From assembly GCF_019029495.1 (NCBI RefSeq), contig NZ_JAERQM010000001.1, positions 434,001 to 498,000 on the forward strand: a stretch of DNA of 64,000 nt. The letters are read 5' to 3'. The position numbers were made by a program, and so were the translations under genes. The notes under the pieces were generated by a model. That model was not told where the DNA came from. It saw nothing but the letters and a program-made list of their open reading frames with translations, and did not search any database. The number at the start of each line of letters is the position of its first letter. Position 1 is the first letter of the stretch. Source of the stretch: Falsiroseomonas oleicola. Lineage in GTDB: Bacteria > Pseudomonadota > Alphaproteobacteria > Acetobacterales > Acetobacteraceae. This document shows, piece after piece, positions 50,271 to 59,812 of this stretch.

Positions 50271-50879
50271 TCAGAACTGCGCGGTGACGGCGAAGACGCC
50301 GACCAGCAGCACCGCCAGGCCGGCCAGGCGCGGCACCGCCCCGGTGGTCAGCGCCGGCACGCGCCGGGCCAGCAGCGCCACGCCCGCGACCAGCGCGCCC
50401 TGTACCAGGCCGAGGCCGAGCAGATAGGCGAAGACGGGCGAGGCCTCCGCGCCGATCACCGCCTCCGCATAGGCCTGGCCATGCGCCAGCCCGGCCACCG
50501 CCAGCAACGCCATCCAGCCGCCCGCCGGCAGGGTCGCCCGCGCCAGCAGCAGCGCGCCCAGGACGATCACGCTGGCCGCCACGATCCATTCCGCCGCCGG
50601 CAGCGCCAGCCCCATCCAACCGCTCGCCACCCCGAGCAGGGAGGCAAGGACGAACAGCAGCGGCCGCGCCAGGCCCCAGCCCGCCAGCCCGGCCACCAGC
50701 CCCACGGCCATCAGGAAGGCCAGATGGTCCGGCCCGATCACCGGATGGCCGATGCCGGAGGCCAGACCCTGCCACAGTGTCGCGGGCACGGCACCGTCCA
50801 TCGGGTGATGCGCCAGCGCCGGGCTGGCGAGCAGCAGCAGGCCAGCCGTGGCGGCAAGGCGGCGAAGGGCGAGGCTCAT
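50271..50879 (-). CDS. HupE/UreJ family membrane protein
   Basis: 202 residues from the ATG at 50879, with a signal-like first helix (AATAGLLLLASPALAHHP). The family motif HPVIGPDHLAFLMAVGLVAG is present (histidines and Asp suited to metal binding), and six to seven hydrophobic segments are seen. HupE/UreJ proteins are proposed nickel or cobalt permeases. No hydrogenase or urease genes occur here. Convergent with the MoaD-like gene at one base. Confidence 0.88.
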   Translation of the reverse strand: MSLALRRLAATAGLLLLASPALAHHPMDGAVPATLWQGLASGIGHPVIGPDHLAFLMAVGLVAGLAGWGLARPLLFVLASLLGVASGWMGLALPAAEWIVAASVIVLGALLLARATLPAGGWMALLAVAGLAHGQAYAEAVIGAEASPVFAYLLGLGLVQGALVAGVALLARRVPALTTGAVPRLAGLAVLLVGVFAVTAQF

Positions 50880-51009
50880 GCGGCGTCTCCGACAGATGTT
50901 CACCACAGGATGCGGCAGCCGGGCGCCGACGCAAACCCTCACGCGGCTGTCACCTCACCGTCGCCCGCACTGGCCCGGTTTGGCCACAATTCAGGCGTGT
51001 GATCCGATC

Positions 51010-52317
51010 ATGGACATACGCCAACAGATCGCGGCGGTCCGCTTCGGCACCGGCCCGCGCCCCGAATCCCCCCTGCCGGATGACCCGCTGGCCTGGCTCG
51101 ACGCCCAGACGCGCGGCCCCGGCCTGCCGCTCGCCCCGCCCCCCGGCCGTGACACGCCGCCGGCGCTGGAGGAAGGCTATCGCGCCTGGGTCGCCCATGA
51201 TGCGAGCCCGCCACCGCCCGGGCAGATGAGCCCGGTGACGGCGCTGTTCCGCGCCGAGCAGCAGGCCTGGGTGCGCCACCTGCTGACCAGCGACGCCCCC
51301 TTCCATGACCGGCTGACCAACTTCTGGCTCAACCACTTCACCGTGGCCGAGCGCGGCGGCTTCGGCGTGACCACCGGCTTTTCGATGTATCTGCGGGACG
51401 CCCTGCGCCCGCATGTCACAGGCCGCTTCGTCGACATGCTGGTCGCCGTCTCCAAGTCGCCGGCCATGCTCTACTATCTGGACCAGACCGCCTCGGTCGG
51501 GCCGAACAGCAATTTCGGCAAGCGCAGCGGTCGCGGGCTGAACGAGAATCTGGCGCGCGAGATCCTGGAACTGCACAGCGTGGCGCCCGCCAGCGGCTAT
51601 ACCCAGGCGGACGTCACCGAATTCGCCCGGATCATGACCGGCTGGGGCGTGGAGCGCCTGCGCGCGCCCTTCGACACCCTGTTCCGCCCCGGCAATCACG
51701 AGCCCGGCGAGAAGACCCTGCTCGGCAAGCGCTATCCCGAAGGCCCGGAGGCCTATGAGGCAGCGCTGCGCGACCTCGGCACCCATCCGGCCACCTATCG
51801 CTTCCTCGCCCAGCGGCTGGTCCGGCATTTCGTGGCCGATACACCGCCGCCCGCGGCCGTGGCGCGTATCGAAGGCGTGCTGCGGGAAACGCAGGGCGAC
51901 CTCGGCGCGGCCTCCCGCGCCCTGGTGCGGCTGCCGGAGGCCTGGGGGCCGCCGCTGACCAAGCTGCGCGCGCCGCTCGACTACATGGTGGCGCTGCACC
52001 GCGCCGCCGGCGGCACCGATCCCGGCCCGGTGCTGGGCGCGATGAGCGCGCTGGGCCAGCCGCTGTGGAACGCGCCGCAGCCGAATGGCTGGCCGGATAC
52101 CGCGGCCGGCTGGGCGGCGCCGGAGCCGATGATGCAGCGGCTCGACCTCGCCTATGAAACCGCCGGCCGCTTCGCCCGGCGCGACCCGCGCCAGGTGCTG
52201 GAGGTGGCGCTTGGCCCCTTGGCGCGGGAGGAAACCCGCACAGCCGTCAGCCGCGCCGGAAGCACGCGGGACGCCATCACCCTCGTCTTCGCCAGCCCGG
52301 AGATGCAACGCCGATGA
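51010..52317 (+). CDS. DUF1800 family protein
   Basis: 435 residues from the ATG at 51010 (MDIRQQIAAVRFG). DUF1800 traits are FWLNHFTVAERG, SKSPAMLYYLDQ, the NENLAREILELHS block, YTQADVTEFARIMTGW and KLRAPLDYMVALHRA. It overlaps the DUF1501 gene by four bases, the standard partnership. The pair is widespread and thought to act in export or assembly of a surface or periplasmic product; the exact role is unknown. Confidence 0.93.
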   Translation: MDIRQQIAAVRFGTGPRPESPLPDDPLAWLDAQTRGPGLPLAPPPGRDTPPALEEGYRAWVAHDASPPPPGQMSPVTALFRAEQQAWVRHLLTSDAPFHDRLTNFWLNHFTVAERGGFGVTTGFSMYLRDALRPHVTGRFVDMLVAVSKSPAMLYYLDQTASVGPNSNFGKRSGRGLNENLAREILELHSVAPASGYTQADVTEFARIMTGWGVERLRAPFDTLFRPGNHEPGEKTLLGKRYPEGPEAYEAALRDLGTHPATYRFLAQRLVRHFVADTPPPAAVARIEGVLRETQGDLGAASRALVRLPEAWGPPLTKLRAPLDYMVALHRAAGGTDPGPVLGAMSALGQPLWNAPQPNGWPDTAAGWAAPEPMMQRLDLAYETAGRFARRDPRQVLEVALGPLAREETRTAVSRAGSTRDAITLVFASPEMQRR

Positions 52318-53543
52318 CCCGGACCCACCTGCCCCACCCCCATCTTCCAGGCCTGGGCCGGCGAGGCTTCCTGCTGGGGCTGACCGCGCTGGCCGCCGTC
52401 GGCCAGGCACGGCTCGCCGTCGCCGATACCACCGGTCCCGCCCAGATCGCCGATCGCCGCCTGGTCGTTATTCTCCTGCGCGGCGCCATGGATGGGCTGC
52501 ACGCCGTGATACCCTATGGCGACCCGGATTACGCCGAATTGCGTGGTGCGCTGGCGATGCCGGAGCCGGGCAAGGAAGGCGGCGCGCTGGATCTCGGCGG
52601 CATGTTCGGCCTGCACCCGAAGCTCACCTCGCTGCATGGGCTGTATGGCGAGGGACAGTTGCTGCCCATCCATGCCATTGCCGGCCCCTATCGCACCCGC
52701 AGCCATTTCGATGGTCAGGACCTGATGGAGGGTGGCGGTCTGCAGCGGCTGGAATCCGGCTGGCTGAACCGGGCGCTGACCCATATGCCGGAATCCGCCG
52801 GCCAGCCCGCCCGCACCGGCCTGGCGCTCGGCCTGGACCTGCCGCTGCTGATGCGCGGCGAGGCGCCGGTCGGCATGTGGGCGCCGCCGCGCGCGACGCG
52901 GCCGGAACCCGACCTCTATGCCCGCATGGCCGAACTGCTGCATGCGGATGAGACCATCGGCCCGGCGGTGACGGAGGGGATGCGCGGCCGCGGCTATGCC
53001 GCCGGGGCGCTATCCGCCGGCGCGCCGCTGGCCAACCAGGGCGGCTTCATGCGGCTCGCCTCGGCCGCGGGACGGATGCTGGCCCAGCGGGACGGGCCGC
53101 GCGTCGCGGCACTCGAACTGGGCGGCTGGGACACCCATGCCGGCCAGGCCGGGCGGATGGAGCCGGTTCTGACGCAGCTCGATCGCGGCATCGCCGCGCT
53201 GCGCGGGCAACTCGGCGAGGCCTGGTCGAAGACGGCGGTGCTGGCCATCACCGAATTCGGCCGCACCGCGCGGGCCAATGGCAATCTCGGCACCGATCAC
53301 GGCACCGGCGGTGCGGCCTTCCTGGCCGGTGGCGCGGTGCGCGGCGGGCGGGTGCTGGCGAACTGGCCGGGGCTCAAGCGCGATTCGCTGTTCGAGAACC
53401 GCGACCTGCAACCGACCCGCGACCTGCGGGCGCTGGCCAAGGCCCTGCTGCGGGACCATCTGCGCCTGCCGGCGGGTGCGGTGGACGCCGCCTTCCCGGA
53501 CAGTGGCGAGATCGCCGCCGAGGCCGGGCTGCTGCGGGCCTGA
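52314..53543 (+). CDS. DUF1501 family protein (Tat-exported)
   Basis: 409 residues. The start has a twin-arginine-like signal (GLGRRGFLLGLTALAAVGQ). The domain is sulfatase-like (alkaline phosphatase superfamily): LVVILLRGAMDGLHAVIPYGD, AGPYRTRSHFDGQDLMEGG, LELGGWDTHAGQ, and ITEFGRTARANGNLGTDHGTGG. It overlaps DUF1800. Export through Tat implies folding before transport, consistent with a metal-containing periplasmic protein. A 12-bp hairpin follows the stop. Confidence 0.93.
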   Translation: MTRTHLPHPHLPGLGRRGFLLGLTALAAVGQARLAVADTTGPAQIADRRLVVILLRGAMDGLHAVIPYGDPDYAELRGALAMPEPGKEGGALDLGGMFGLHPKLTSLHGLYGEGQLLPIHAIAGPYRTRSHFDGQDLMEGGGLQRLESGWLNRALTHMPESAGQPARTGLALGLDLPLLMRGEAPVGMWAPPRATRPEPDLYARMAELLHADETIGPAVTEGMRGRGYAAGALSAGAPLANQGGFMRLASAAGRMLAQRDGPRVAALELGGWDTHAGQAGRMEPVLTQLDRGIAALRGQLGEAWSKTAVLAITEFGRTARANGNLGTDHGTGGAAFLAGGAVRGGRVLANWPGLKRDSLFENRDLQPTRDLRALAKALLRDHLRLPAGAVDAAFPDSGEIAAEAGLLRA

Positions 53544-53547
53544 CGCA

Positions 53548-53575
53548 ATCAGGCCGGGCTTGCGCCCGGCCTGAT
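53548..53575 (+). terminator. Perfect 12-bp hairpin after the DUF1501 gene
   Basis: ATCAGGCCGGGC-TTGC-GCCCGGCCTGAT has a 12-bp perfect stem and a 4-base loop, five bases after the stop. No strong T-tract follows, so it may also terminate the convergent lipoprotein transcript. Confidence 0.7.
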
Positions 53576-53595
53576 GCTTCGCGGCGGTCCGATGA

Positions 53596-53641
53596 AGCGT
53601 GCTGGCCGCAGGTGCGAAGGCACTGAAGGGCTGACTCACGC
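53596..53641 (+). repeat. 46-nt hairpin repeat (family B), copy 2
   Basis: 42 of 46 bases match the copy at 40931-40976. The inner stem is GGTGC-GAAG-GCACT, with a G-T wobble at the end, and the outer stem is GCGTG/CACGC. It sits in the convergent junction of the DUF1501 and lipoprotein genes. Confidence 0.8.
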
Positions 53642-53660
53642 TTTCAAACAGAGATCAGGA

Positions 53661-53963
53661 TCAGGGCCGGGCGGCGCCGCCACCGGCACCAGGCTGCGGC
53701 ATGGCGTCAGTCCCGGTCGGCATGTCGCCGGCCGGTGCCAAAGCGGGCGAGGTTCCACCGATCGGCGCCGTGCCGCTGGCCCCGGGAACGCTGCGCCCGG
53801 CGCTGCCGGTCACGCCGGTGGTGCCGGAATCGGCCGGCGTGGTGGCGCCCGACTGGCCGGTGCGGGTCTCGGTCGGTGCCGAGGCGCTGTCCGTGTCGTC
53901 ACAGGCGGCGACGCCCAGGGACAGTGTCACCGCCAAAGCGGGCAGCAGGGCTGCGATCCTCAT
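53661..53963 (-). CDS. Small putative lipoprotein
   Basis: 100 residues with a strong ribosome site (AAGGAGGAAACGAG). The signal LLPALAVTLSLGVAAC ends in a lipobox (VAAC), after which a low-complexity Gly/Thr/Ala/Pro tail follows with no further cysteine. Probably an outer-membrane-anchored or periplasmic lipoprotein of unknown role. It is last in a run of envelope and stress genes on the minus strand. Confidence 0.75.
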   Translation of the reverse strand: MRIAALLPALAVTLSLGVAACDDTDSASAPTETRTGQSGATTPADSGTTGVTGSAGRSVPGASGTAPIGGTSPALAPAGDMPTGTDAMPQPGAGGGAARP

Positions 53964-53997
53964 CTCGTTTCCTCCTTATCTGAACAGGGCGTCCGGC

Positions 53998-54915
53998 TTA
54001 CCGCAGGGTGCGGGTGCCATCGCCCCAGCCGCCGGTGCGGCCGTATTCCTCAAGGCGATCCGCATCGTAGCGCGGCAGTTGCTCCAGTTGCTCGCGCGTC
54101 AGATCCATGCGCACGCGGTCATCCTCGCCACCGAGCGTGAGCTGATCCATCGGCACCACGGCGCGGCGTGCGCCGAGGCCGAAGAAGCCGCCCCATTCGA
54201 TCACCGCGGCACGCACCTGGCCGCTGCCGTCGATCAGCAGGTTCTCGATCTCACCCGCGTCGCGGCCCTCGCGGCCAATGACGTTGGTGCCGACGACGTT
54301 GGACACGCGGCTCAGCTCCATACCGGCAGCGGGGCTGCGCGCCGCCGCGGTCTGCGGCTGGCTGCCGCCCGACTGTGCCGGGGCCGGCATGGCGCTGGCG
54401 CCAGTGCCAGTCTCACGGGCGTTGGCGTCCCGGGCCGTGGAAGGAACCGCCGCCAGAACCCGGTCGATGGCGCGGCGAGCCTCCTGGGCCGGCACATCAT
54501 CGTTCCGCAACGTCTGGCGTGCCTGCGTCACCTGTTGCTGAAGGCCGTGGCTGGATGTGGTGGCATTCGGGCCGGCCTGGGTGCCGGCCTGGGCACGGCT
54601 GAGCCGCTCGACGGCCTGGCGCGCGCGCGCCAGCGCCTGCGGTGACACATCCTCGGAAGCGTCGCCGATCTGCTGGCGGGCCACACGCAGTTCCTGCGTC
54701 GCCTGCTGCATCTCGGTGGATGTGGCCTGGGGACGCGCTTCGCGAGTCTGGCCGGCCTGCGGCTGTGTTGTCTGGCCCGGCTGCGCCATCGGGGACGGGG
54801 TGGCTGGCGCGGTTTGCGCCTGCGCGCCGCCCGCAAACATCAAGGCCAGGGCGGCAACGGTGGCAGTGGTGGCCAGCAGGTTCGGGCGGTTCGTCCGGTT
54901 GGTCTGCATGGTCAT
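53998..54915 (-). CDS. Exported PRC-barrel domain protein
   Basis: 305 residues with a signal peptide (TATVAALALMFAGGAQAQ). Residues about 65-160 are Gln/Ala/Arg-rich and probably a coiled or extended linker. The PRC-barrel follows at about 205-285: VSNVVGTNVIGREGRDAGEIENLLID, AAVIEWGGFFGLGARRAVVPM. PRC barrels act in protein or RNA contacts, and exported versions are common in stress gene clusters. The 34-base spacing to the lipoprotein gene suggests co-transcription. Confidence 0.88.
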   Translation of the reverse strand: MTMQTNRTNRPNLLATTATVAALALMFAGGAQAQTAPATPSPMAQPGQTTQPQAGQTREARPQATSTEMQQATQELRVARQQIGDASEDVSPQALARARQAVERLSRAQAGTQAGPNATTSSHGLQQQVTQARQTLRNDDVPAQEARRAIDRVLAAVPSTARDANARETGTGASAMPAPAQSGGSQPQTAAARSPAAGMELSRVSNVVGTNVIGREGRDAGEIENLLIDGSGQVRAAVIEWGGFFGLGARRAVVPMDQLTLGGEDDRVRMDLTREQLEQLPRYDADRLEEYGRTGGWGDGTRTLR

Positions 54916-55025
54916 GTCCTTTTATGGGGCGCGCCTGCCCACCCGCCGAGAAGGCGGAGGTCGCAGGCGCGCTTTCTGTGGGGTGCCTGCCTCTGCCGGC
55001 ACCGGGGGCCGAGGCCCCATTGCGT

Positions 55026-55056
55026 CACGCCGACCAGCCGCTGACCGGTCGGCGTG
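55026..55056 (-). terminator. Hairpin after the CsbD gene
   Basis: CACGCCGACC and GGTCGGCGTG form a perfect 10-bp stem around an 11-base loop, starting nine bases past the CsbD stop on the minus strand. No T-run follows. Confidence 0.6.
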
Positions 55057-55064
55057 CCGAAAGG

Positions 55065-55253
55065 TCAGCTACGGTCGAGCGTGTCGCGCGCCTTGTCCTT
55101 GGCGCCACCGACGGCGTTCTGGACCTTGCCCTCGGCCTTGTCCGCCTTGCCCTCGGCCTGCAAGGCCTGGTCGCCGGTCACCTTGCCCGTGGCGTCCTTC
55201 ACGGCGCCCTTGGCCTGCTTGCCGATACCTTCGATACGATCCTTGTCGGGCAT
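55065..55253 (-). CDS. CsbD-family general stress protein
   Basis: 62 residues, the usual CsbD size: DRIEGIGKQAKGAVKDATGK then LQAEGKADKAEGKVQNAVG and a charged end. It is a small, highly charged, helical protein induced by general stress in many bacteria; the mechanism is unknown. It is flanked by exported and membrane stress-type genes and followed by a clean hairpin. Confidence 0.9.
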   Translation of the reverse strand: MPDKDRIEGIGKQAKGAVKDATGKVTGDQALQAEGKADKAEGKVQNAVGGAKDKARDTLDRS

Positions 55254-55291
55254 ATCGTCATCTCCTGTGTTGGTGGGTTCTCGTCGACGGA

Positions 55292-55762
55292 TCAGGGCGA
55301 GACGTCATGCGCCTGTTGTTGCAGCACGGTACCGCGCTGGGCATCGAGCTGCAGGCGCCACTGGTGCTCATTCTGCCGCGCCAGGACGACCAGGCGATCA
55401 CCCTCCCGCGTAAGTCCATCGACGTCGGAATAGCCACGCTCCTCCAGCAGGTGGCGAACCTGGCCGGGGGTCAAGGGCGCCTCATCGGCCACCTCTCCGG
55501 TGCGCGCCACGACGCGCAGATTCTCGACGCGCTCGCCGAAGCGGCGTGCCGTGCCGATGCGGAGGATTTCGCCCTCCTCCGTCACATCGGCGATATCCGT
55601 GTAGCCGCGCGCGCCGAGCAAGGTGGCGATCAGCGGCTCGTCCATCCGACTCGCATCGGTCGGCGGAGCCGGCGTGGCGGGGGTCTGCGCCCAGACGGGC
55701 GCCCCGAGGAACAACGTCGCGGCCAGGCAGGTGCCGCTCAATATGTTTCGCATGATCTTCAC
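55292..55762 (-). CDS. Exported protein with two PepSY-like repeats
   Basis: 156 residues; signal peptide ILSGTCLAATLFLGAPVWAQ. The mature part is two copies of one module: LIATLLGARGYTDIADVTEEGE then LRVVARTGEV, and VRHLLEERGYSDVDGLTREGD then LQLDAQRGTV. The LxxxGYxxVxxLxxxGxxxxV pattern with a closing strand is PepSY-like. Such domains inhibit or chaperone periplasmic proteases or respond to envelope stress; the partner is unknown. Confidence 0.8.
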   Translation of the reverse strand: MKIMRNILSGTCLAATLFLGAPVWAQTPATPAPPTDASRMDEPLIATLLGARGYTDIADVTEEGEILRIGTARRFGERVENLRVVARTGEVADEAPLTPGQVRHLLEERGYSDVDGLTREGDRLVVLARQNEHQWRLQLDAQRGTVLQQQAHDVSP

Positions 55763-55858
55763 CTCCCTGGTCGCAGCCGTCTTGCCTTGGCTGGGGATAG
55801 AACACCCGACGATCCGGTCCGTTCGATCCTCTTCCGCATGGACAAGGAGTTTCGGGAT

Positions 55859-56935
55859 TCAGTCTTCCTCGCCCGGCACCTCGGTCGGCTGGCCCAGCGT
55901 CTCCCGGACATAAAGCTTTTTCACCAGCACGAAGGCCACCACGGTGATCGGCGCGGCCAGCAGCACGCCGGGCAGGCCGAACAGCAACCCCACCGCGACC
56001 ACCGCGAACAGCAGCAGCGCCGGCGGCATGCTGACCATGCGCTTTTCCACCAGCGGCATGATCATGTTGGATTCCAGCTGCTGGATGGCCAGGAACACCA
56101 GCGCCGTCCACAGCAATGTGTCACCGCCCGCGGCGGCGGCCAGCAACAGCGGCGGCACCGCCCCCACCACCGCGCCGATCAGCGGCACGAAGCCGACCAG
56201 CCCGGCGAAAAGCCCCAGCGCCAGCGGCGAAGGCAGGCCGAGCAGCCAGCTTCCCACCCCGGACAGGACACCGACGATCACCATGGAGATCAATTGCGCG
56301 CCAAGCCACAGGCGCAGCGCATCGCCACTCGCCAGCAATGCGTCATCCGCCAGGGGCTGGCGCTCACGCGGCAACAACTTGACCAACCCACGACGATACA
56401 GCCCCGGATTGGCCGCCAGGAAATAGCCGCCCACCACCATCACGACCAGGGCGGAGGCCGCATTGACCAGGATGCTGCCGGCCGTCGCCGCATGCCCGGC
56501 CAGGGTGCCCAGGGTCGCGCTGTCGAGAGCACTGGCAGCATCGCCCCGGCCGCTGCCGGGCAGCGGCACCACACCTTCCAGCCGCTGCCGGGCGGCCTCG
56601 AAGGCGGCCGGCAGCCGTTCCATGAGCTGGCCGATCTGCGCCGCCATCTCGCTGCCCACCAGCGTGCCTACCAGGCCGAGCAGTGCCAGGATCAGCAATG
56701 CCACCAGCCCCAGCGCCAGCCCTCGGGACAGGCCCAGAAGCCGCTCCAGCGGCGCCGCCGCCGCCAGCAGCAGCGCCGCCACCACCACGCCGGCGAAGGT
56801 CAGCAACAGCGCGTCCCGCACCTGCCAGAGCAGCAGGGCGACCGCGACGACCGCCGCCACGATCAGCACACGGCGCAGGAAGGCCACCTCCCCCGCCTTG
56901 CCCGGCGCATTCTCCCCAAGCTCTTCCATCGACAT
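55859..56935 (-). CDS. AI-2E family transporter-like membrane protein
   Basis: 358 residues, about eight membrane segments. Family signs are LRRVLIVAAVVAVALLLWQ, PLERLLGLSRGLALGLVALL, GLVGFVPLIGAVVGAVPP (the diagnostic loop) and QQLESNMIMPLVEKRMVSMPP. Members include the AI-2 exporter TqsA and sodium/proton antiporters, so the substrate cannot be inferred. It is upstream of the PepSY-like gene on the same strand with a 96-base gap. Confidence 0.9.
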   Translation of the reverse strand: MSMEELGENAPGKAGEVAFLRRVLIVAAVVAVALLLWQVRDALLLTFAGVVVAALLLAAAAPLERLLGLSRGLALGLVALLILALLGLVGTLVGSEMAAQIGQLMERLPAAFEAARQRLEGVVPLPGSGRGDAASALDSATLGTLAGHAATAGSILVNAASALVVMVVGGYFLAANPGLYRRGLVKLLPRERQPLADDALLASGDALRLWLGAQLISMVIVGVLSGVGSWLLGLPSPLALGLFAGLVGFVPLIGAVVGAVPPLLLAAAAGGDTLLWTALVFLAIQQLESNMIMPLVEKRMVSMPPALLLFAVVAVGLLFGLPGVLLAAPITVVAFVLVKKLYVRETLGQPTEVPGEED

Positions 56936-57136
56936 CCAAGGCCCCTCCGCAAGCGCTCTCCAAAGCGGTGAGGGATCGGAAGGGTTTCATCACGACATGA
57001 CGCGGACCGTCGGATCGGGCTGTGATTTGCGCTTGCGGCACGGATAACAGGCCGGCAATCTTCACAATTCTGAAATAGAAGTGCAGCGGACTGTCCCATA
57101 GAAGGCAGCCGCCCGTTCCTTTTGGGAGTGACTGCC

Positions 57137-58132
57137 ATGCTGCGCCGCCTTTTCGCCACCGGAGCGCTGACCGCCCCGGCCTTCGCCCTCGGCCTGCTCG
57201 TCGCCCAGCCCACCCCCGCCGCCGCCCAGGATTGCCCGCGCGGCACGCTGGATGCGCGCTATTGCGACCGTGATGGCGACCTGGTCGCCGATGCGCCGAC
57301 CAATGCGCGGGAGTTGACCGACCCCTCGACCCTGATCTTCGCCTATACCCCGGTCGAGGACCCCGCCGTCTACCGCGCCGTCTGGCAGCCCTTCATGGAC
57401 CACCTGGCGCGGGAGACCGGCAAGCGCGTGCAGTTCTTCGCTGTGCAGTCCAATGCCGCGCAGATCGAGGCGATGCGCGCCGGCCGCCTGCACATCGCGG
57501 GCTTCAACACCGGGTCGAACCCGCTGGCCGTCAACTGCGCCGGCTTCGTCCCGTTCGCGATGATGGCGAGCAACAACGGCGCCTTCGGCTATGAGATGGA
57601 GATCATCGTCCCGGCGTCGTCGAACGCGCAGCGGATCGAGGATCTGCGCGGCCGGACCATCGCCTTCACGGCGGAGACGTCGAATTCCGGCTTCAAGGCG
57701 CCCTCCGCCCTGCTGGCCAGCCAGTTCAACATGCGCGCCGGCCGCGACTTCACCGCCGCCTTCTCCGGCCGCCACGACAATTCCATCCTGGGCGTCGCCA
57801 ACCGCGACTACGATGCGGCCGCCATCGCCAATTCGGTGCTGACCCGCATGGTGGCGCGCAACGTCGTCCGCCCGGACCAGATCCGCAACATCTACCGCAG
57901 CGAATCCTTCCCGACGACCGGCTACGGCCATGCGCATAACCTGAACCCGGCCCTGGCGGAGCGCATCCGCGGCGCCTTCTTCAACTTCAACTGGGACGGC
58001 ACCGCGCTGCAGGCCGAATTCGCGAAGAGCGAGCCGCCGGCCGAGAAGTTCATCCCGATCACCTATCGCGAACACTGGAACGTGGTGCGGCAGATCGATA
58101 CGGCGATGGAAGTCTCCTATACCTGCCGCTGA
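57137..58132 (+). CDS. phnD: Phosphonate/phosphite-type ABC transporter binding protein
   Basis: 331 residues from the ATG at 57137, with GGGAG eight bases upstream; a TTG at 57122 is disfavoured. The signal peptide is [18 protein letters not shown]. PhnD traits are [66 protein letters not shown] and [18 protein letters not shown]. It captures a phosphonate or related oxyanion in the periplasm for PhnC and two PhnE subunits that follow. Confidence 0.93.
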   Translation: MLRRLFATGALTAPAFALGLLVAQPTPAAAQDCPRGTLDARYCDRDGDLVADAPTNARELTDPSTLIFAYTPVEDPAVYRAVWQPFMDHLARETGKRVQFFAVQSNAAQIEAMRAGRLHIAGFNTGSNPLAVNCAGFVPFAMMASNNGAFGYEMEIIVPASSNAQRIEDLRGRTIAFTAETSNSGFKAPSALLASQFNMRAGRDFTAAFSGRHDNSILGVANRDYDAAAIANSVLTRMVARNVVRPDQIRNIYRSESFPTTGYGHAHNLNPALAERIRGAFFNFNWDGTALQAEFAKSEPPAEKFIPITYREHWNVVRQIDTAMEVSYTCR

Positions 58133-58169
58133 AGCCAGGACTGCGAAGCTGACAAGGGATGATGATCCG

Positions 58170-58973
58170 GTGCTGCTGACCATCGAGGGGCTGACCAAGC
58201 GCTACCCGACCGGCGACCTCGCGCTCGACAAGGTCGATCTCGCGGTCCCGGCGGGGCAGGTGATGGCGCTGATCGGCCCCTCCGGCGCCGGCAAATCCAC
58301 GCTGATCCGCTGCGTCAACCGGCTGGTGGAACCCTCCTCCGGCCGGGTGATGCTGGACGGCATCGAACTCACCAGCCTCGGCTCCGGCGCGCTGCGCCGG
58401 GCACGACGGAAGATGGGCATGATCTTCCAGGAATACGCGCTGGTCGAACGCCTGACGGTGATGGAGAACGTGCTGTCGGGCCGTCTCGGTTATGTCGGCT
58501 TCTGGGCCTCCTGGTTCCGCCGCTTTCCCCGCAAGGATGTCGAGGAAGCTTTTCGATTGTTGGACCGCGTGGGCTTGGCCCACATGGCCGACAAGCGCGC
58601 CGATGCGCTGTCCGGCGGCCAGCGCCAGCGTGTCGGCATCGTCCGCGCGCTGATGCAGGACCCGAAACTGCTGCTGGTCGATGAACCGACCGCCAGCCTC
58701 GACCCCAAGACCAGCCGCCAGATCATGCGGCTGATCGTGGAACTCTGCGCCGAGCGGGGGCTGGCCGCCATCATCAACATCCATGACGTGGCGCTGGCCC
58801 AGCAATTCGCGAAGCGTATCGTCGGCCTGCGCGCCGGCCGCATCGTCTTCGACGGCACCGCCGAGGCCCTCGGCGCCGACCAGCTCACCGCCATCTATGG
58901 CGAGGAGGACTGGTCGCAGACCATCCGCAAGGCGGATGAGGAGGAGGAGGAATCGGCCGAGGTGGTGGCATGA
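58170..58973 (+). CDS. phnC: Phosphonate-type ABC transporter ATPase
   Basis: 267 residues from the GTG at 58170; nearby ATGs are out of frame and AAGGGA lies upstream. Walker A is GPSGAGKST, the signature is [15 protein letters not shown], Walker B is [12 protein letters not shown], and the H-loop is NIHDVALA. It follows phnD by 37 bases and overlaps phnE by ATGA. It powers uptake through the two PhnE proteins. Confidence 0.94.
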   Translation: MLLTIEGLTKRYPTGDLALDKVDLAVPAGQVMALIGPSGAGKSTLIRCVNRLVEPSSGRVMLDGIELTSLGSGALRRARRKMGMIFQEYALVERLTVMENVLSGRLGYVGFWASWFRRFPRKDVEEAFRLLDRVGLAHMADKRADALSGGQRQRVGIVRALMQDPKLLLVDEPTASLDPKTSRQIMRLIVELCAERGLAAIINIHDVALAQQFAKRIVGLRAGRIVFDGTAEALGADQLTAIYGEEDWSQTIRKADEEEEESAEVVA

Positions 58974-59812
58974 GCGCCAGCACCCTGCCCTCCGGCGAGG
59001 CCCGGGTCTTCGACCCGGTGGCCGCCGCGCGCGCCTGGCGCCCGCCGCCGCTGATCGAGACGCCCTGGCTGCGCTATGCCGTCTATCTCGGTGCGCTGGC
59101 CTATGCGCTGCTCGCCTTCACCACCGTCGAGGTCAACTGGACCCGCGCGGCGGAGGGGGTGGAGCGCGCGGCGCGCTTCCTCAGTGGCTTCTTCCCGCCT
59201 GATTTCGTCTCCAAGCGCCAGGATATCATGGAGGGGCTGCTGGAAAGCCTGACCATGACGGTGGTCTCCACCGGCATCGGCATCATCCTGTCCATCCCGG
59301 TGGCCCTGGGCGCCAGCCGCAACCTGGCGCCGCTGCCGGTCTACCTGTTCTGCCGCGGCATCATCGCCATCAGCCGCACCTTCCAGGAAATCATCATCGC
59401 CATCGTCTTCGTCGCCATGCTGGGCTTCGGCCCGCTGGCCGGCACGCTGACCCTGGCCTTCGCCACCATCGGCTTCATGGCCAAGCTGATCGCCGAGGAT
59501 ATCGAGGATATCCAGGCAAGCCAGGCGGAGGCGGTGCGCGCCACCGGATCCTCCTGGTTCCAGCTTCTGGCCTGGGGCATCCTGCCGCAGGTGCGGCCGC
59601 GGCTGATCGGGCTTTCGGCCTATCGCCTGGATATCAATTTCCGGGAAAGCGCGGTGCTCGGCCTGGTCGGCGCGGGCGGCATCGGCGACACGCTGAACAC
59701 CGCCTTCGACCGCTATGAATTCGACACCGCGGCGGCCGTGCTGCTCATCATCATCGCCATCGTGCTGGCCTGTGAATATGCCAGCGGCTTCATCCGCCGG
59801 AAGGTGCAGTAA
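58970..59812 (+). CDS. phnE: Phosphonate-type ABC transporter permease (first PhnE)
   Basis: 280 residues. There are six hydrophobic segments and the EAA loop is [22 protein letters not shown]. Other family motifs are [14 protein letters not shown] and [17 protein letters not shown]. It overlaps phnC by four bases and the second permease gene by one (TAATG). The two permeases probably form a heterodimer. Confidence 0.93.
   Translation: MSASTLPSGEARVFDPVAAARAWRPPPLIETPWLRYAVYLGALAYALLAFTTVEVNWTRAAEGVERAARFLSGFFPPDFVSKRQDIMEGLLESLTMTVVSTGIGIILSIPVALGASRNLAPLPVYLFCRGIIAISRTFQEIIIAIVFVAMLGFGPLAGTLTLAFATIGFMAKLIAEDIEDIQASQAEAVRATGSSWFQLLAWGILPQVRPRLIGLSAYRLDINFRESAVLGLVGAGGIGDTLNTAFDRYEFDTAAAVLLIIIAIVLACEYASGFIRRKVQ

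Noticed and set aside
50880-51009. Riboswitch before the HupE/UreJ gene
   Set aside because: HupE genes can carry B12 riboswitches, but no GCCAGGAGACC-type B12 box or other core block is present here.
53701-56971. Long plus-strand frames opposite the PRC-barrel, PepSY-like and AI-2E genes
   Set aside because: The minus-strand genes have signal peptides, ribosome sites and recognisable domains; the plus frames have none.
57000-57120. PhoB box before phnD
   Set aside because: CTGTGAT-like bits occur, but no pair with 11-base phasing resembling CTGTCAT repeats could be found.
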